Below the pieces are notes generated by a model. The model made no database searches. It worked only from the letters and a program-made list of their open reading frames with translations, and was not told the origin of the DNA. A stretch of DNA of 64,000 nucleotides from Stropharia rugosoannulata. Lineage: Eukaryota; Basidiomycota; Agaricomycetes; Agaricales; Strophariaceae. Location of the stretch: contig JANCIK010000002.1 of assembly GCA_028532985.1 (NCBI GenBank), forward strand, positions 1,550,001 to 1,614,000, given 5' to 3'. Below, one piece after another: positions 23,079 to 32,421 of the stretch (its first letter is position 1; each line of letters opens with the position of its first letter). A program made the position numbers and the translations under genes.

Positions 23079-24134
23079 TTAATAGAAATAACGAGGACGC
23101 TTCCTCTTAGCTGACTTGTTCCCATTGCGCGCATCCGCAGCACCGCTGGTGCTACCAGTCAATTCCTGGTCCAAAGTCCTATTGGCCGCCTTAACGGCAA
23201 GGCGCATAACTTCTTGAGGGTCCATACCGTTGAGGTAAGACTCGATGCGGATAGCGCACTCGATGGCCGATGGATCCGGATAGTCGATGCTGAGGGGATG
23301 AGCGTCGTCCGAGTAGATGATCTGGTCGTGCCTGGTGAGTACAGGCAGACGCTCGGGCAAGGCAGGGTCGTTGTGCAATGCTGCGACGATGTCGCGATAC
23401 CCAATTGGCTCGCAGGATTCGACGCACTGATCCGTGCGCGACTTGGACTTGTTGAGCTCCGCCGCATAGCGGAATACTGCCTTGAGCAAAGCCGCCGGCA
23501 CTTCGAGCATAGTGCCATTGACGGAATGGAGCAGATATATGCCGAAGGACGGCTGGTAGAGCACTGATGTATTGCGGACCGGCAGGCCTAGGTTGGGTTC
23601 GCGCGCTAGTTGGTAGAGCTCACCAACAGGCTTCTCCTTGGTGGACCTAAGGTGAGGACTAGCGTCGGGGTGATCATCGCGGACCGAATCGTCATACACA
23701 GTGTGGGCGGTCGGAGGTAAGGGGACTGCCTCGGCAGGAGCAGGGGCGACTGCGGCAGGAATAAGCGCCGGGACCGCGACGGGGATTGGTGTTCCAAGTT
23801 CCCGTTGGGCAGGGCCGTCAGCCATCACGACGTCATCGTCTTCGTACTCCGCGTCTTCATGGCCATAGTCGAGACCGTCGTATTCTGCGTCGGCTTCAGA
23901 ATCAGGAGGACCAGGTTCGTGCATGGGGTCCAGGGCGTCTTCCGTGGCTGTGGCAGGCTGCTTCTTGAACTTAAGGTTGGCAAGGGCTGCGCTAGTGGCC
24001 TTCGCGGACGCCACGAGGGGGGCGTCTGGAGCCGGGGATGAAGGGGACCAAGAAAGTTCGTCGCCTTCGGAGATGGGCAGCTGAGGAGCGTCGTCAGCCG
24101 CGGCCGCTGTATTGGTGGATCGGCGTCGCATCAT
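23079..24134 (-). CDS. candidate separate second gene of the retroelement (351 codons)
   Basis: The final 351 codons of the long frame begin with a double methionine MMRRRSTNTAAAADDAPQL at 24134. They form a self-contained protein: an acidic, Pro/Ala-rich N-terminal part with a DAEYEDDDVVMADG run, a more globular C-terminal half (SVLYQPSFGIYLLHSVNG, then VPAALLKAVFRYAAELNKSK, then ESYLNGMDPQEVMRLAVKAA) and a basic end, KSAKRKRPRYFY, that could be a nuclear localisation signal. I do not recognise a family. Just upstream the coding sequence turns into hydrophobic, pyrimidine-rich read-through that looks like a leader rather than protein. Either it is translated only as the polyprotein tail, or it is a second gene with its own transcript. 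Confidence 0.5.
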   Translation of the reverse strand: MMRRRSTNTAAAADDAPQLPISEGDELSWSPSSPAPDAPLVASAKATSAALANLKFKKQPATATEDALDPMHEPGPPDSEADAEYDGLDYGHEDAEYEDDDVVMADGPAQRELGTPIPVAVPALIPAAVAPAPAEAVPLPPTAHTVYDDSVRDDHPDASPHLRSTKEKPVGELYQLAREPNLGLPVRNTSVLYQPSFGIYLLHSVNGTMLEVPAALLKAVFRYAAELNKSKSRTDQCVESCEPIGYRDIVAALHNDPALPERLPVLTRHDQIIYSDDAHPLSIDYPDPSAIECAIRIESYLNGMDPQEVMRLAVKAANRTLDQELTGSTSGAADARNGNKSAKRKRPRYFY

Positions 24135-27100
24135 TTTGAGGATGAAGATGAGAGGTTTAGTAGGTAGAATAGAAAAAATAGAAGGAAATGAAGAGGTGAT
24201 GATGGGGGGCACGGTGAGGAGTGAATAAAATGAGGAAGTGAGTAGGGGGATTTTATAGTCTTCCGGGACTAACTCGACGGCCGATATTTCGACCCCTAAA
24301 GATGGGCGCTTAAGCTCATTAGCGTTGTTTACCCCTTGTGCCTCAAGATATTGCTCCATTGCCAATAAATGATCGACTTCATTATATGGCAGCCATCCCG
24401 ACTCGCCTGATCTATACTTCACATTGCACATTAGTGTGTCATCCTCTTGTAACCTGTGGTCAATTATGCTTTCCACTGCCCACTCGCCCTCCAGGTCGTC
24501 GAAATCGAAGACCTGACTATCCAACCGACCTGGGAACAGAGCGTCATCATTGGGCCAATGAACACAAAGAAGAGAGGCATGAAAAACATCGTGAACCCCT
24601 CTCTTGCGAAGTCCCGCCGAAAGCTTCAACCGGAATGAGTGATTACCAAAATCTTCAGTGATCGGGTATGGCCCAATAAATTTAGGGCACAATTTGCGGC
24701 TCATCCCCTTCGGAAAAGAGATGTTCTTGGTCGACAGAAAGACCAAATCCCCCACCGAGAACGGTGCCGGGATACGTTTGCGGTTTGCATTGCGCACGGA
24801 TTTGATGCGCGCCGCAATCAGACAGTCGTGGGCGCTCATAATGGCCGTGCGCATACGAGTCGCGAACACGCGCACGCCAGGAAAACCCGCGGGCGCGCGA
24901 GGAGCCCATATGAAGGAGCGCGGCAAGCGCCCTGAGTTCAAAAAGAAAGGCGCGTAGCCTGTGCTCTCCGAGCGTGCGCAGTTAATCGCAAACTCGATCA
25001 CGGGTAGACGCGCAACCCAGTCGCGCTGATCCGGGCTGATACAGACCCTAAGCATCTGGCCAACTGTTTTATTCGCGCGCTCAGTTGCGCCATCGGATTC
25101 TGGGTGGAACGCGCTAGACATGTTCAGCCGCGTGCCAATAAGCTTGTGAAGTTCCCGCCAGAAGTGACTCACGAAAAGTGGGTCGCGGTCACTCACAATG
25201 CGCCGGGGCAGCCCATGATGTTTGTAGACCTGTTCAAATATTAATTCCGCAACTTGCTTAGCAGTGTAGTCCGTGCGACTCGGAATTAAATGGACCATGC
25301 CCGTAAACAAATCTATAATTGTGGTTATTGAATCAAATGTTCCATCACGGTTATGGGACTCAGGGAGAGGACCCACAAAGTCAATGCCAATAGCGTCCCA
25401 AGGTTGTGTAGACAGTTGTAACGGGTTCAAGAGACCGTAAGGATGATGATTACCCGTCTTACTGCGCTTACACACCTGGCAACTCAAGCAATACGCCTCG
25501 ATGTCGTGGGCCATTGTCTTCCACCAGATGTGTTCCCGCAAGTATTCATACGTTTTGCGAAACCCCAGGTGAGCTAGAAGCGTGTGAGCCTCCGAGATAA
25601 CCACTTCACGAACGGAACGGTTATTTACCTGTACGTCGGGCAAGCACAGCCTATCCTTCCCATCAATCGACATGTACAGCACGCCCTCCGCCTCATCGTA
25701 GCGGAAGTTCTTGTGCTCGCTCGGTTTAAGCACGACTGTACGCATTGTTGTATCCGTCACGTATTGACCTTTTACTGCCTGGAAAACGTCGATGCCCCCG
25801 AGTAGAGTGTATGACGGAAAAGCAGGTGCTTCCACCCGCTCTTCGCTATCCGGGTCATGAGCCTCGTGTGCAGGTAATTCAACTGGGCTCTTTCGTCGAA
25901 ATGTCTTGGGTACGGGCGTTGTGGGAGGAATAAACTTGATTTTGTCTCGCATGCGTGCGGCAAATTCATCGGAAGTTTCAGGTCTGCGAGTTTCCGCGCC
26001 TGCACGTTCCTGCACGCGGCGTGATCGCCGTCCCACGAAGTTGGTAGCGGTTGCCGCGCATGCCTCTAAACCCACTAGCACAGGCATCCCGGTTACGGCA
26101 TTGCAAGCGGCTTCCATGGAAGCCATTGTGTCATCGTATTCCGTATATTCTGTTGGCGCACGGATTGTACCAGGCGCTTCATTGGAATATAACCGTGATA
26201 AAGCATCACTAAGTATATTCTCAGTCCCGGGTACGTATATTACTTCAAAATCAAACAAAGTAATATTCTCGAGCCAACGAGCTCTCCTCCCAGACACGTC
26301 CTTATGTTCCAGAAGGGTAACTAAACCCTTATGATCCGTGTACCACCTGAAATGTATGCCCAATAGAAGGTCCCGGTATCGCATCATAGTCTCCAGTCCC
26401 GCCAGCATCTCAATCTCATGTACTGGATAATTCTGCTGAGCTGGGCTCAGTTTTGCAGAATAAAAGGCTGCAACCGGCGCTGTCTTCCAATCCTTTCCTT
26501 GGCTGATGACGCCCGCCACACCGGTTAAACAGCCGTCGGTAATTAAATTGATCGGCTCTTGACTTTTATGGTCAAGTGGGCGCCTATGATGATCTTTACA
26601 TAATGATGTAAGTTTCTTAATTTCCTCAAACGCTCGCTGGTGCACGAAGTCCCAGCAGAACGGTACGGCATCACTGGTCATGGCATGTAGGACCCCCATT
26701 GGTATCCGCACTCTATCTATATCATCCGCCAGGTAACCAGCCGCTCCGAGAAAACCACGGAGCAGATCACGGTTCGTCGGCGTCTTCCATTTAATTAAAG
26801 AATCCACCTTGTACGGATCCATTTGAATCCCTTCGTCATCCACTATACGCCCTAATATTTTCACGGTCTTACATAAGAATTCCATCTTACTAGCTGACAG
26901 GTAAAGCTTCTCTCGCTCTAGTATACCGAGCACTATTTTAACGTGTTCAATGTGTTCTTCCAGTGTATCCGAATATATTACTATATCATCAAGATAAACG
27001 TCTAGGAAGCGTCCAATGTACGGCGAGAATATGTGATTCATAAGGGTTTGATACGTTGCGGGTGCGTTCGTATCTCCTTGCTGTAATACGTGACTTATCA

Positions 27101-30100
27101 TGTTACCATTAGGTGTTGCGAATGCCGTTTTCCACACGTCTTCAGGTTCAATGCGAACTTGCTCATAGGCATCCTTCAAATCAAGAATCGTTCTATACTT
27201 TTTCGAGGCCACACGACGCATAATGCCATCGATGTCAGGTAGCGGACTTGTCAGGCGCTTCGTATTTGCATTGCACGCCCTCAAGTCCACTACTGTTCTC
27301 AATTTCCTAGGCTCACCCGGTTTGCCGGGCTTTGCTAGAAGTGCCGGCGGCTTTGCTATAAATAGCATGGGTACGGCATTGCGTGCCACCGTAGTTTCCC
27401 ATCGTCCGGTGCGTATATAATCGTCTCGCTTCTCACACCATTGACTAAGAAATGCTTCAGGGCACTTGGCAGCACGCCACGGGTACACTTTATTATCGTC
27501 TATTAGGTCAATGCGGTGATTAATTTCTCGTAACGGAGGCAGCTCCGTTTCACCAGCTGTTTTACACAGTGGTTGTGCGAGCTTATGTAGATGCATCCGT
27601 ATATTCTCCAGATTTGCTTCCTCCAACTCAACACTGCTTGAGGAGAGGTTCTTCACAGCTACGCCCTTTATGGGTAATGATGCATTACTACCAATTATAA
27701 TGCGTGTATCATTAAAACCAACCATGACCTGATGTTGAAACAAAAACGGCGTTCCTAATATAATGTCGTAATTGGAGACATTCATTATGTCAAACGTACG
27801 TTCCTCTTTTATACCTTGGTATTCAAAGCTAACCGTTGTTTTATGCTGTACTATTGTTCGCGAGCCTTTAGCGGCCAGTTGTACTTTGAGTTGAGTACCC
27901 AATGTCTCTTTTCTAACCTTTAATTGATCAGCTAAGTTTGTAGACATAAAATCACATAAAGACCCTGTATCAATCAGTGCGCGAGCCGGATTACCGTTTA
28001 TTCTAACTATTATTGTCATTAATAACGGCACTATCCTGGCTGGATCTTTTGTAATCGCCGCATTACGTTCTACGGCGGCTAATACATCTTTTTGATCCAT
28101 TGCGGCCATTGATACCTCGGCTTCCAGCTCGGCTCCCACATTTCCACACCAGCAATCCAATGCACAGTCCGTAGACTCCCACCTATACAGCTGTATGTTC
28201 CATGCTTTGTAGTCCTCTCTTTTCGATGGGGGAATATCGTCCCCATACGAACCGGCTTCGTATTCACTGTATGTGCATTTCTCGTCTTCTGTTATTTCTG
28301 ATTCTGAACTGTTGTCCGTAGGCTCGCCCTCCAGCTCTTCCTGGAAGAGCTGTTTTAAGCCCTCGTAAATAAAATAAGGATCATGTCGCTCCAACTTGTG
28401 GGCGACATACCTATAGATTTCACGGCGGTACCAGGTGCGTATATCGAAGTAAACGTTCGTCAATTTCGCAGATGCTAAAAAGAATTCTTCGCCCAGTACA
28501 TTGTCGTCCACTACACATTGATTCATCAATGGGCAGTACGAAAACGCAAATCGACGCTTACGGTTGTACAAAGCGCGCTGCGAGGGCGCCAAGTGGAGCC
28601 AATCAGCATAGTCGTCCCCGCCATTCAAGATCCAAGCGCCCCACTGAAGATAATGGTCCGCCAGATATGTGCGCGGGTTGCGCGTCCAACGGCGTTCTAT
28701 TTTAGGCACGCGCGCACGCGCTAACTGCGTGCGTCGTATAGCGTACCATCGAGCTGCGCAGAAGTCCGCGCTCATGCCGCGCCATGTCGGTAACAACACA
28801 TCTTCCAGTGTGGAACGATCCAATACACAAAAATCCTTGCCGCCATTCGTCTCATATACGTGAAAGCGGCGTACAAACTTGCTCTCGTTAGAAGCATCCC
28901 CAGGGTACGGGCGCGCCATTTCCAGCGCGGCCTCAAGAACCCGACAGTATGGGGATTCAACGCGCGGATGTTCAGAGTCCCAGCCGTCTTCGCGAGGTAA
29001 GAAATCATTAACTACCATTTCCACCGTATTTGTGATGTATGGATCCAGCAACGGGGTGTATCCGTTAACGGCTCTAGCGCCATAAGACGACAAGAAATCA
29101 TCACCCATATCCGAGTCCTCGTCCATTGAATCCAAGTCGCACATGGCATTATCCACATCAATATAGAATGTTTGTGCGCCACTTGAACCCGGTGCGCTTC
29201 TGTCATTACGCTTGCCTGAACGTATTGTCTGACCTTTGGGACACTGCCGCCAGAAATGACCTGATTCGCCGCACTTATTACACTTCCCGTTATTAAACGA
29301 GGAGCTCCCGCTAGGTCCATCCTTGTGGTAATTATTATAGTGGCGAGGTTTGCCACCGTTCTGATTACCATTATTACTGGGTCCCGCGGAATTGTACGAG
29401 CGGTGCATGTCATTCCTCTGTCCAAAGCGGTTATTATGACCGCGCCCGTTACGGCGGTTATTCACTTGTCTGTGATCACGCCCTCCGTAGGCGTTATTCC
29501 TAGATGACCCACTGTCCTGGTGTCGTCTAGAGTGATTATTATTGCTCCCGCCATCGTGTTCATATTCAATTTTGTTAGCCATTTCATAAAGCGTAGCTTC
29601 ACTAACCACTGCATCCCAGGACGAGGTCTCATAGTCCAAATGTTGCATCCACAAGTGCTTCTGAATTTCCTTGCGGAACCCGGTCCATAGCTTCTGCAGC
29701 GCTTGAGACGGAGTATAGTTGCCCACAATCTGGAACAACATTTTTACTTCAGCTGCGTACGTCTGGACTTCTTCAGAACCTTGTTTCAGTGCGTGTAATC
29801 TTTTCCACATCTTAAGTCTATAGTCAGGGGAGAAACAAAATTTATATAGTTTCAAGAAGAACGTTGTAAGATCCCATTGTCCTTCATTAAGTCCTACCAC
29901 AGTGGTATAAAACTTAAGTGCTTTACCCCCTAAATAATCAGCACATTTAATCACCTGTTCTTCAGGTAATAAGCCCGCCTCATTGCAGAAGCGAGTACAT
30001 TGTGATGTATAACGCATGTACTTAATGGGGTCTTCCTCGCCATAATATTTCTCTGGCTTTGTAGGCGGTAATGCTTTGAAACGGCTCTGTCCTTCCCCAG

Positions 30101-31190
30101 TCGGGTGTATGACAGACGACTGTTCATACACACGACGGTGAGGAGGTATAGGCGTTGTAGGATCCTCATTCAATGCGCCCAAATGTCTACCTATTAATCC
30201 ACCCGGCCCTCCGTGGCTAGGTGTCATCCATTCATCACGCATAACCTGCGCTTGCGCGGGTGCAGCGGGTGTGGATGTATTCGCAAAGCTCAGCATCCCG
30301 GCGAATTCACGCGACATAGGTTTGCTACAGATGCGATCGCGAGTGCGACTCTCGCGCACCAAGGGGTCTAATCCAGGGGGAGAAGAACGCGCGTAGCACT
30401 CACTGTTCTCCCGGGCTCGTTCTGCAACCTGGTGCCGTTCCGCCAAGAATTCCTCATAAAGCTGTCGGTCCCGATCGCGTATAGCTTCACTATTGTCGCG
30501 CGTTGCGACCTCCGGGACCTCCTGTTCTTCCTCGAGCTTGGCGAACCTGACTCGCTGAAGTTCGGGGTCTAGTTCTTCCTCTGGGATTCCCAGATTTCCC
30601 CAGTTGCGAGGGTCCACATTTTTGCCCTTGTTGTATGGGTCTTCATTTTCTTTGTCACTGTCGCTTTCCTCATCAGGAAGCTCAGATTCCAAATTGGAAT
30701 CGCCGCTTGTCGCGGCCTGCTTGGCATTCCGCCTAGGGAGTTTTTCCTTTTGCTCTATGGCATCCAATCTTTGTAATATTCTTTCCAACAAAGGGGTTAT
30801 TCTGTCTGAGGAGATTACTCCTAACTCACTTAAATTTTCAACCTCTACGTCTAGTACATGGTCGAGGCTATCCTCGACCTCCGTAACTTTACGGATATGT
30901 AAGGTACTGGTGCTACCAGGGGTCGGGGTTACACCCGCCCGTCCATTATCCGAGACGCTGCTGGAATCATCGTCCGCCTCTTCGTCATCGTCATCCGCGG
31001 CCGCACGGACATGCCTTGGCTCTCTGCTAGAGCGAGGCTCAACACCCGAGTCGGATTCCTCCGACTCGCTTCGCTCATGTCCACGTTCCTCCCCCGGAGT
31101 AGCGTGGTACTGAGTCTCTCCCAGAGACCCAGCAGGAGCGGCTTGCGATTCTACTCGCGCTTTTACACGTTCACTTCGACGAGTAGACAT
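23079..31190 (-). CDS. Gag-Pol polyprotein of chromovirus with C-terminal extra region
   Basis: One frame of 2,703 codons without a stop, ATG at 31190. Approximate residues: acidic N-terminal region 1-350; Gag-type capsid 360-570; CCHC knuckle CNKCGESGHFWRQC near 643; aspartic protease with ALIDTGS near 1,074; reverse transcriptase with catalytic YLDDIVIYSD near 1,400; RNase H with LITDGC near 1,548; integrase HHCC from HTLLAHLGF (1,873) to CLSCQVC (1,902); integrase core with GIDFVGP (1,937), VSDRDPLF (2,003) and the glutamate in ESDGATERANK (about 2,030); chromodomain-like EWAVESIIDHR onward at about 2,222-2,275. The last 351 residues (2,353-2,703) match no retroelement domain I know. Gag and Pol are in one frame, so a shift or stop-readthrough is not needed. 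All active-site residues I looked for are present. Confidence 0.95.
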   Translation of the reverse strand: MSTRRSERVKARVESQAAPAGSLGETQYHATPGEERGHERSESEESDSGVEPRSSREPRHVRAAADDDDEEADDDSSSVSDNGRAGVTPTPGSTSTLHIRKVTEVEDSLDHVLDVEVENLSELGVISSDRITPLLERILQRLDAIEQKEKLPRRNAKQAATSGDSNLESELPDEESDSDKENEDPYNKGKNVDPRNWGNLGIPEEELDPELQRVRFAKLEEEQEVPEVATRDNSEAIRDRDRQLYEEFLAERHQVAERARENSECYARSSPPGLDPLVRESRTRDRICSKPMSREFAGMLSFANTSTPAAPAQAQVMRDEWMTPSHGGPGGLIGRHLGALNEDPTTPIPPHRRVYEQSSVIHPTGEGQSRFKALPPTKPEKYYGEEDPIKYMRYTSQCTRFCNEAGLLPEEQVIKCADYLGGKALKFYTTVVGLNEGQWDLTTFFLKLYKFCFSPDYRLKMWKRLHALKQGSEEVQTYAAEVKMLFQIVGNYTPSQALQKLWTGFRKEIQKHLWMQHLDYETSSWDAVVSEATLYEMANKIEYEHDGGSNNNHSRRHQDSGSSRNNAYGGRDHRQVNNRRNGRGHNNRFGQRNDMHRSYNSAGPSNNGNQNGGKPRHYNNYHKDGPSGSSSFNNGKCNKCGESGHFWRQCPKGQTIRSGKRNDRSAPGSSGAQTFYIDVDNAMCDLDSMDEDSDMGDDFLSSYGARAVNGYTPLLDPYITNTVEMVVNDFLPREDGWDSEHPRVESPYCRVLEAALEMARPYPGDASNESKFVRRFHVYETNGGKDFCVLDRSTLEDVLLPTWRGMSADFCAARWYAIRRTQLARARVPKIERRWTRNPRTYLADHYLQWGAWILNGGDDYADWLHLAPSQRALYNRKRRFAFSYCPLMNQCVVDDNVLGEEFFLASAKLTNVYFDIRTWYRREIYRYVAHKLERHDPYFIYEGLKQLFQEELEGEPTDNSSESEITEDEKCTYSEYEAGSYGDDIPPSKREDYKAWNIQLYRWESTDCALDCWCGNVGAELEAEVSMAAMDQKDVLAAVERNAAITKDPARIVPLLMTIIVRINGNPARALIDTGSLCDFMSTNLADQLKVRKETLGTQLKVQLAAKGSRTIVQHKTTVSFEYQGIKEERTFDIMNVSNYDIILGTPFLFQHQVMVGFNDTRIIIGSNASLPIKGVAVKNLSSSSVELEEANLENIRMHLHKLAQPLCKTAGETELPPLREINHRIDLIDDNKVYPWRAAKCPEAFLSQWCEKRDDYIRTGRWETTVARNAVPMLFIAKPPALLAKPGKPGEPRKLRTVVDLRACNANTKRLTSPLPDIDGIMRRVASKKYRTILDLKDAYEQVRIEPEDVWKTAFATPNGNMISHVLQQGDTNAPATYQTLMNHIFSPYIGRFLDVYLDDIVIYSDTLEEHIEHVKIVLGILEREKLYLSASKMEFLCKTVKILGRIVDDEGIQMDPYKVDSLIKWKTPTNRDLLRGFLGAAGYLADDIDRVRIPMGVLHAMTSDAVPFCWDFVHQRAFEEIKKLTSLCKDHHRRPLDHKSQEPINLITDGCLTGVAGVISQGKDWKTAPVAAFYSAKLSPAQQNYPVHEIEMLAGLETMMRYRDLLLGIHFRWYTDHKGLVTLLEHKDVSGRRARWLENITLFDFEVIYVPGTENILSDALSRLYSNEAPGTIRAPTEYTEYDDTMASMEAACNAVTGMPVLVGLEACAATATNFVGRRSRRVQERAGAETRRPETSDEFAARMRDKIKFIPPTTPVPKTFRRKSPVELPAHEAHDPDSEERVEAPAFPSYTLLGGIDVFQAVKGQYVTDTTMRTVVLKPSEHKNFRYDEAEGVLYMSIDGKDRLCLPDVQVNNRSVREVVISEAHTLLAHLGFRKTYEYLREHIWWKTMAHDIEAYCLSCQVCKRSKTGNHHPYGLLNPLQLSTQPWDAIGIDFVGPLPESHNRDGTFDSITTIIDLFTGMVHLIPSRTDYTAKQVAELIFEQVYKHHGLPRRIVSDRDPLFVSHFWRELHKLIGTRLNMSSAFHPESDGATERANKTVGQMLRVCISPDQRDWVARLPVIEFAINCARSESTGYAPFFLNSGRLPRSFIWAPRAPAGFPGVRVFATRMRTAIMSAHDCLIAARIKSVRNANRKRIPAPFSVGDLVFLSTKNISFPKGMSRKLCPKFIGPYPITEDFGNHSFRLKLSAGLRKRGVHDVFHASLLCVHWPNDDALFPGRLDSQVFDFDDLEGEWAVESIIDHRLQEDDTLMCNVKYRSGESGWLPYNEVDHLLAMEQYLEAQGVNNANELKRPSLGVEISAVELVPEDYKIPLLTSSFYSLLTVPPIITSSFPSIFSILPTKPLIFILKMMRRRSTNTAAAADDAPQLPISEGDELSWSPSSPAPDAPLVASAKATSAALANLKFKKQPATATEDALDPMHEPGPPDSEADAEYDGLDYGHEDAEYEDDDVVMADGPAQRELGTPIPVAVPALIPAAVAPAPAEAVPLPPTAHTVYDDSVRDDHPDASPHLRSTKEKPVGELYQLAREPNLGLPVRNTSVLYQPSFGIYLLHSVNGTMLEVPAALLKAVFRYAAELNKSKSRTDQCVESCEPIGYRDIVAALHNDPALPERLPVLTRHDQIIYSDDAHPLSIDYPDPSAIECAIRIESYLNGMDPQEVMRLAVKAANRTLDQELTGSTSGAADARNGNKSAKRKRPRYFY
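24251..24257 (-). promoter_or_regulatory. TATA-like box upstream of the extra ORF
   Basis: CTATAAAAT on the minus strand, about 117 bp upstream of the ATGATG of the extra region. A CT-rich leader with ACTCACTTCCTCATTTTATT lies between and CAAAATG sits at the start codon. The layout is that of a fungal core promoter, although it lies inside the open polyprotein frame. Confidence 0.4.
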
Positions 31191-31383
31191 GTTTACTAAA
31201 ATAGCTTGTTAGTTAAACTAAATTAAGAAAGACGACAGGCCTGGAAGTCCTGGTTGATCAGACCCGGGTGATCCTAGAGAAAGTCGTCAAGGAGTTCTTC
31301 TGGTTTGAAGGTAGTGCTTGTTAGGCAGAAGGGAAGGGGTTTTTAACTATTGTCGTTGTAGAGTAACGATAAATGTCAAAATA
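31191..31383 (-). other. retroelement leader, no canonical primer binding site
   Basis: 193 bp between the 5' LTR and the Gag start. Immediately after the LTR the leader reads TATTTTGACATTTATCG. No TGG, the complement of a tRNA CCA end, occurs in the first 60 or so bases, so an ordinary full-tRNA primer is not evident. Confidence 0.5.
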
Positions 31384-31617
31384 TGTGACAAGGCGTGAGA
31401 AACACGAGTCTTGACACACGGAACGACCAAAAGACAGGATAAATCGCTGAATTAAAGTCTGCCCTTCCTCTATGAGGAAGAGCAGTATTTATACTCTACT
31501 GACAATCTGTTTAGGTAATACTAGGTACGAAGAGCCAAGCAGGGGGAAGATAAAGGAAAGGGGTAGGGTAAAGTAAGACGCGAGCACGCGTCATGATAAG
31601 TGTGACTACCCGTTACA
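31384..31617 (-). repeat. 5' LTR of the gypsy element
   Basis: 234 bp, apparently identical to the 3' LTR. In element orientation TATAAAT (31487-31493) would position transcription start about 30 bp further on, near the CTTCCTCATAGAGGAAG palindrome that could form a short hairpin at the 5' end of the RNA. Confidence 0.97.
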
Positions 31618-31720
31618 TGTGCATTGCTTGTTAATCACCTTCTGGATTACACACGGTCAAACAAGGCTTGACCGTTCGGCGCGTTGTGGGTCTTCAAGTC
31701 AATCATAACTCAGCACAAAC

Positions 31721-32361
31721 ATGGTGTCCTTGCAGCGGACACTCCGAAGCATGAGGCGGGTGGGCCTCCGGGAGTGGTGGAGACAGATGCAGTACATCTG
31801 CGACGCCAAATCTGGTACATATGTCGGAAAGGATCAGTACGTCGGGACGCTCGGGTGTGCCTCCCTTTTGCAGAGATTGAACAGCCTTCCTTCGTAGATT
31901 CGGTAACAGATACTTTGAGAACAGGAACGGCGAGGAAGAGGTTCCAGGTGAGTAACGGCGTCTTCTTCTGCACTCTTCGCGCCTAACGTCTGTCCCTCTA
32001 GGCCGCCACCGCTGGGTTGACATGGCTCAGGTTCATTTCGTTGCAACTTCATTACAGCCTCAGCTAGCTAACGACGGCGCCTTATAGCACGACTACAACG
32101 CTACCCAAATTCCCCCAGAGTGGCACTCATGGATTTCCCACATCCGCACGGAACCCCCGACGAAAGACTCAGTCATGCAGAACCTGAGGCCTCCTTGGCA
32201 GGCAGTACGTGGTTGGCACTCGACTCTTCTACGTTTACCCATAACCTTTTCTCTAGCCCTACATTGAGAACCTGACGGGTACACGAGGCGCCTATAAGCC
32301 TTACAACACTGTCGTTCCGAAGTACAATGCTTGGGAACCCAAAATCAAGGCTCGCGCATAA
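31721..32361 (+). CDS. NADH:ubiquinone oxidoreductase subunit NDUFA12 (B17.2)
   Basis: Accessory subunit of mitochondrial complex I. Starts MVSLQRTLRSMRRVGLREWW. Splicing gives GTYVGKDQFGNRYFENRNGE, then VPGRHRWVDMAQHDYNATQI and PPEWHSWISHIRTEPPT, the core of the B17.2 family, and ends with NAWEPKIKARA, TAA at 32359-32361. Four introns are inferred (donors at about 31,838, 31,947, 32,031 and 32,202). Length is about 140 residues, as expected. It begins about 100 bp outside the retroelement, so the insertion lies in or beside its promoter. It converges with the next gene with only 60 bp between stop codons. Confidence 0.93.
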
Positions 32362-32421
32362 ACTACTTCCTTCTGCAATTAGATCTATCTGCACGAACAA
32401 CTGCATATGATAAATTTGCTT

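Larger units (their letters stand above)
22709..31622 (-). mobile_element. complete Ty3/gypsy chromovirus LTR retrotransposon with target duplication
   Basis: Two direct LTRs (22714-22947 and 31384-31617, 234 bp each) flank a single very long minus-strand frame. Reading both LTRs base by base I found no difference. The 5-bp sequence TGTGC is present immediately outside both ends (22709-22713 and 31618-31622), a perfect target site duplication. The LTRs begin TGTAAC and end GTCACA in element orientation. The domain order Gag - zinc knuckle - protease - RT - RNase H - integrase - chromodomain-like places it in the chromoviruses. Identical LTRs, intact frame and clean duplication point to a very recent, possibly still mobile insertion. 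Confidence 0.97.

Noticed and set aside
30604..31113. Serine-rich plus-strand frame inside the retroelement
   Set aside because: Antisense shadow of the acidic Gag N-terminus (Glu/Asp codons read backwards as Ser/Leu).
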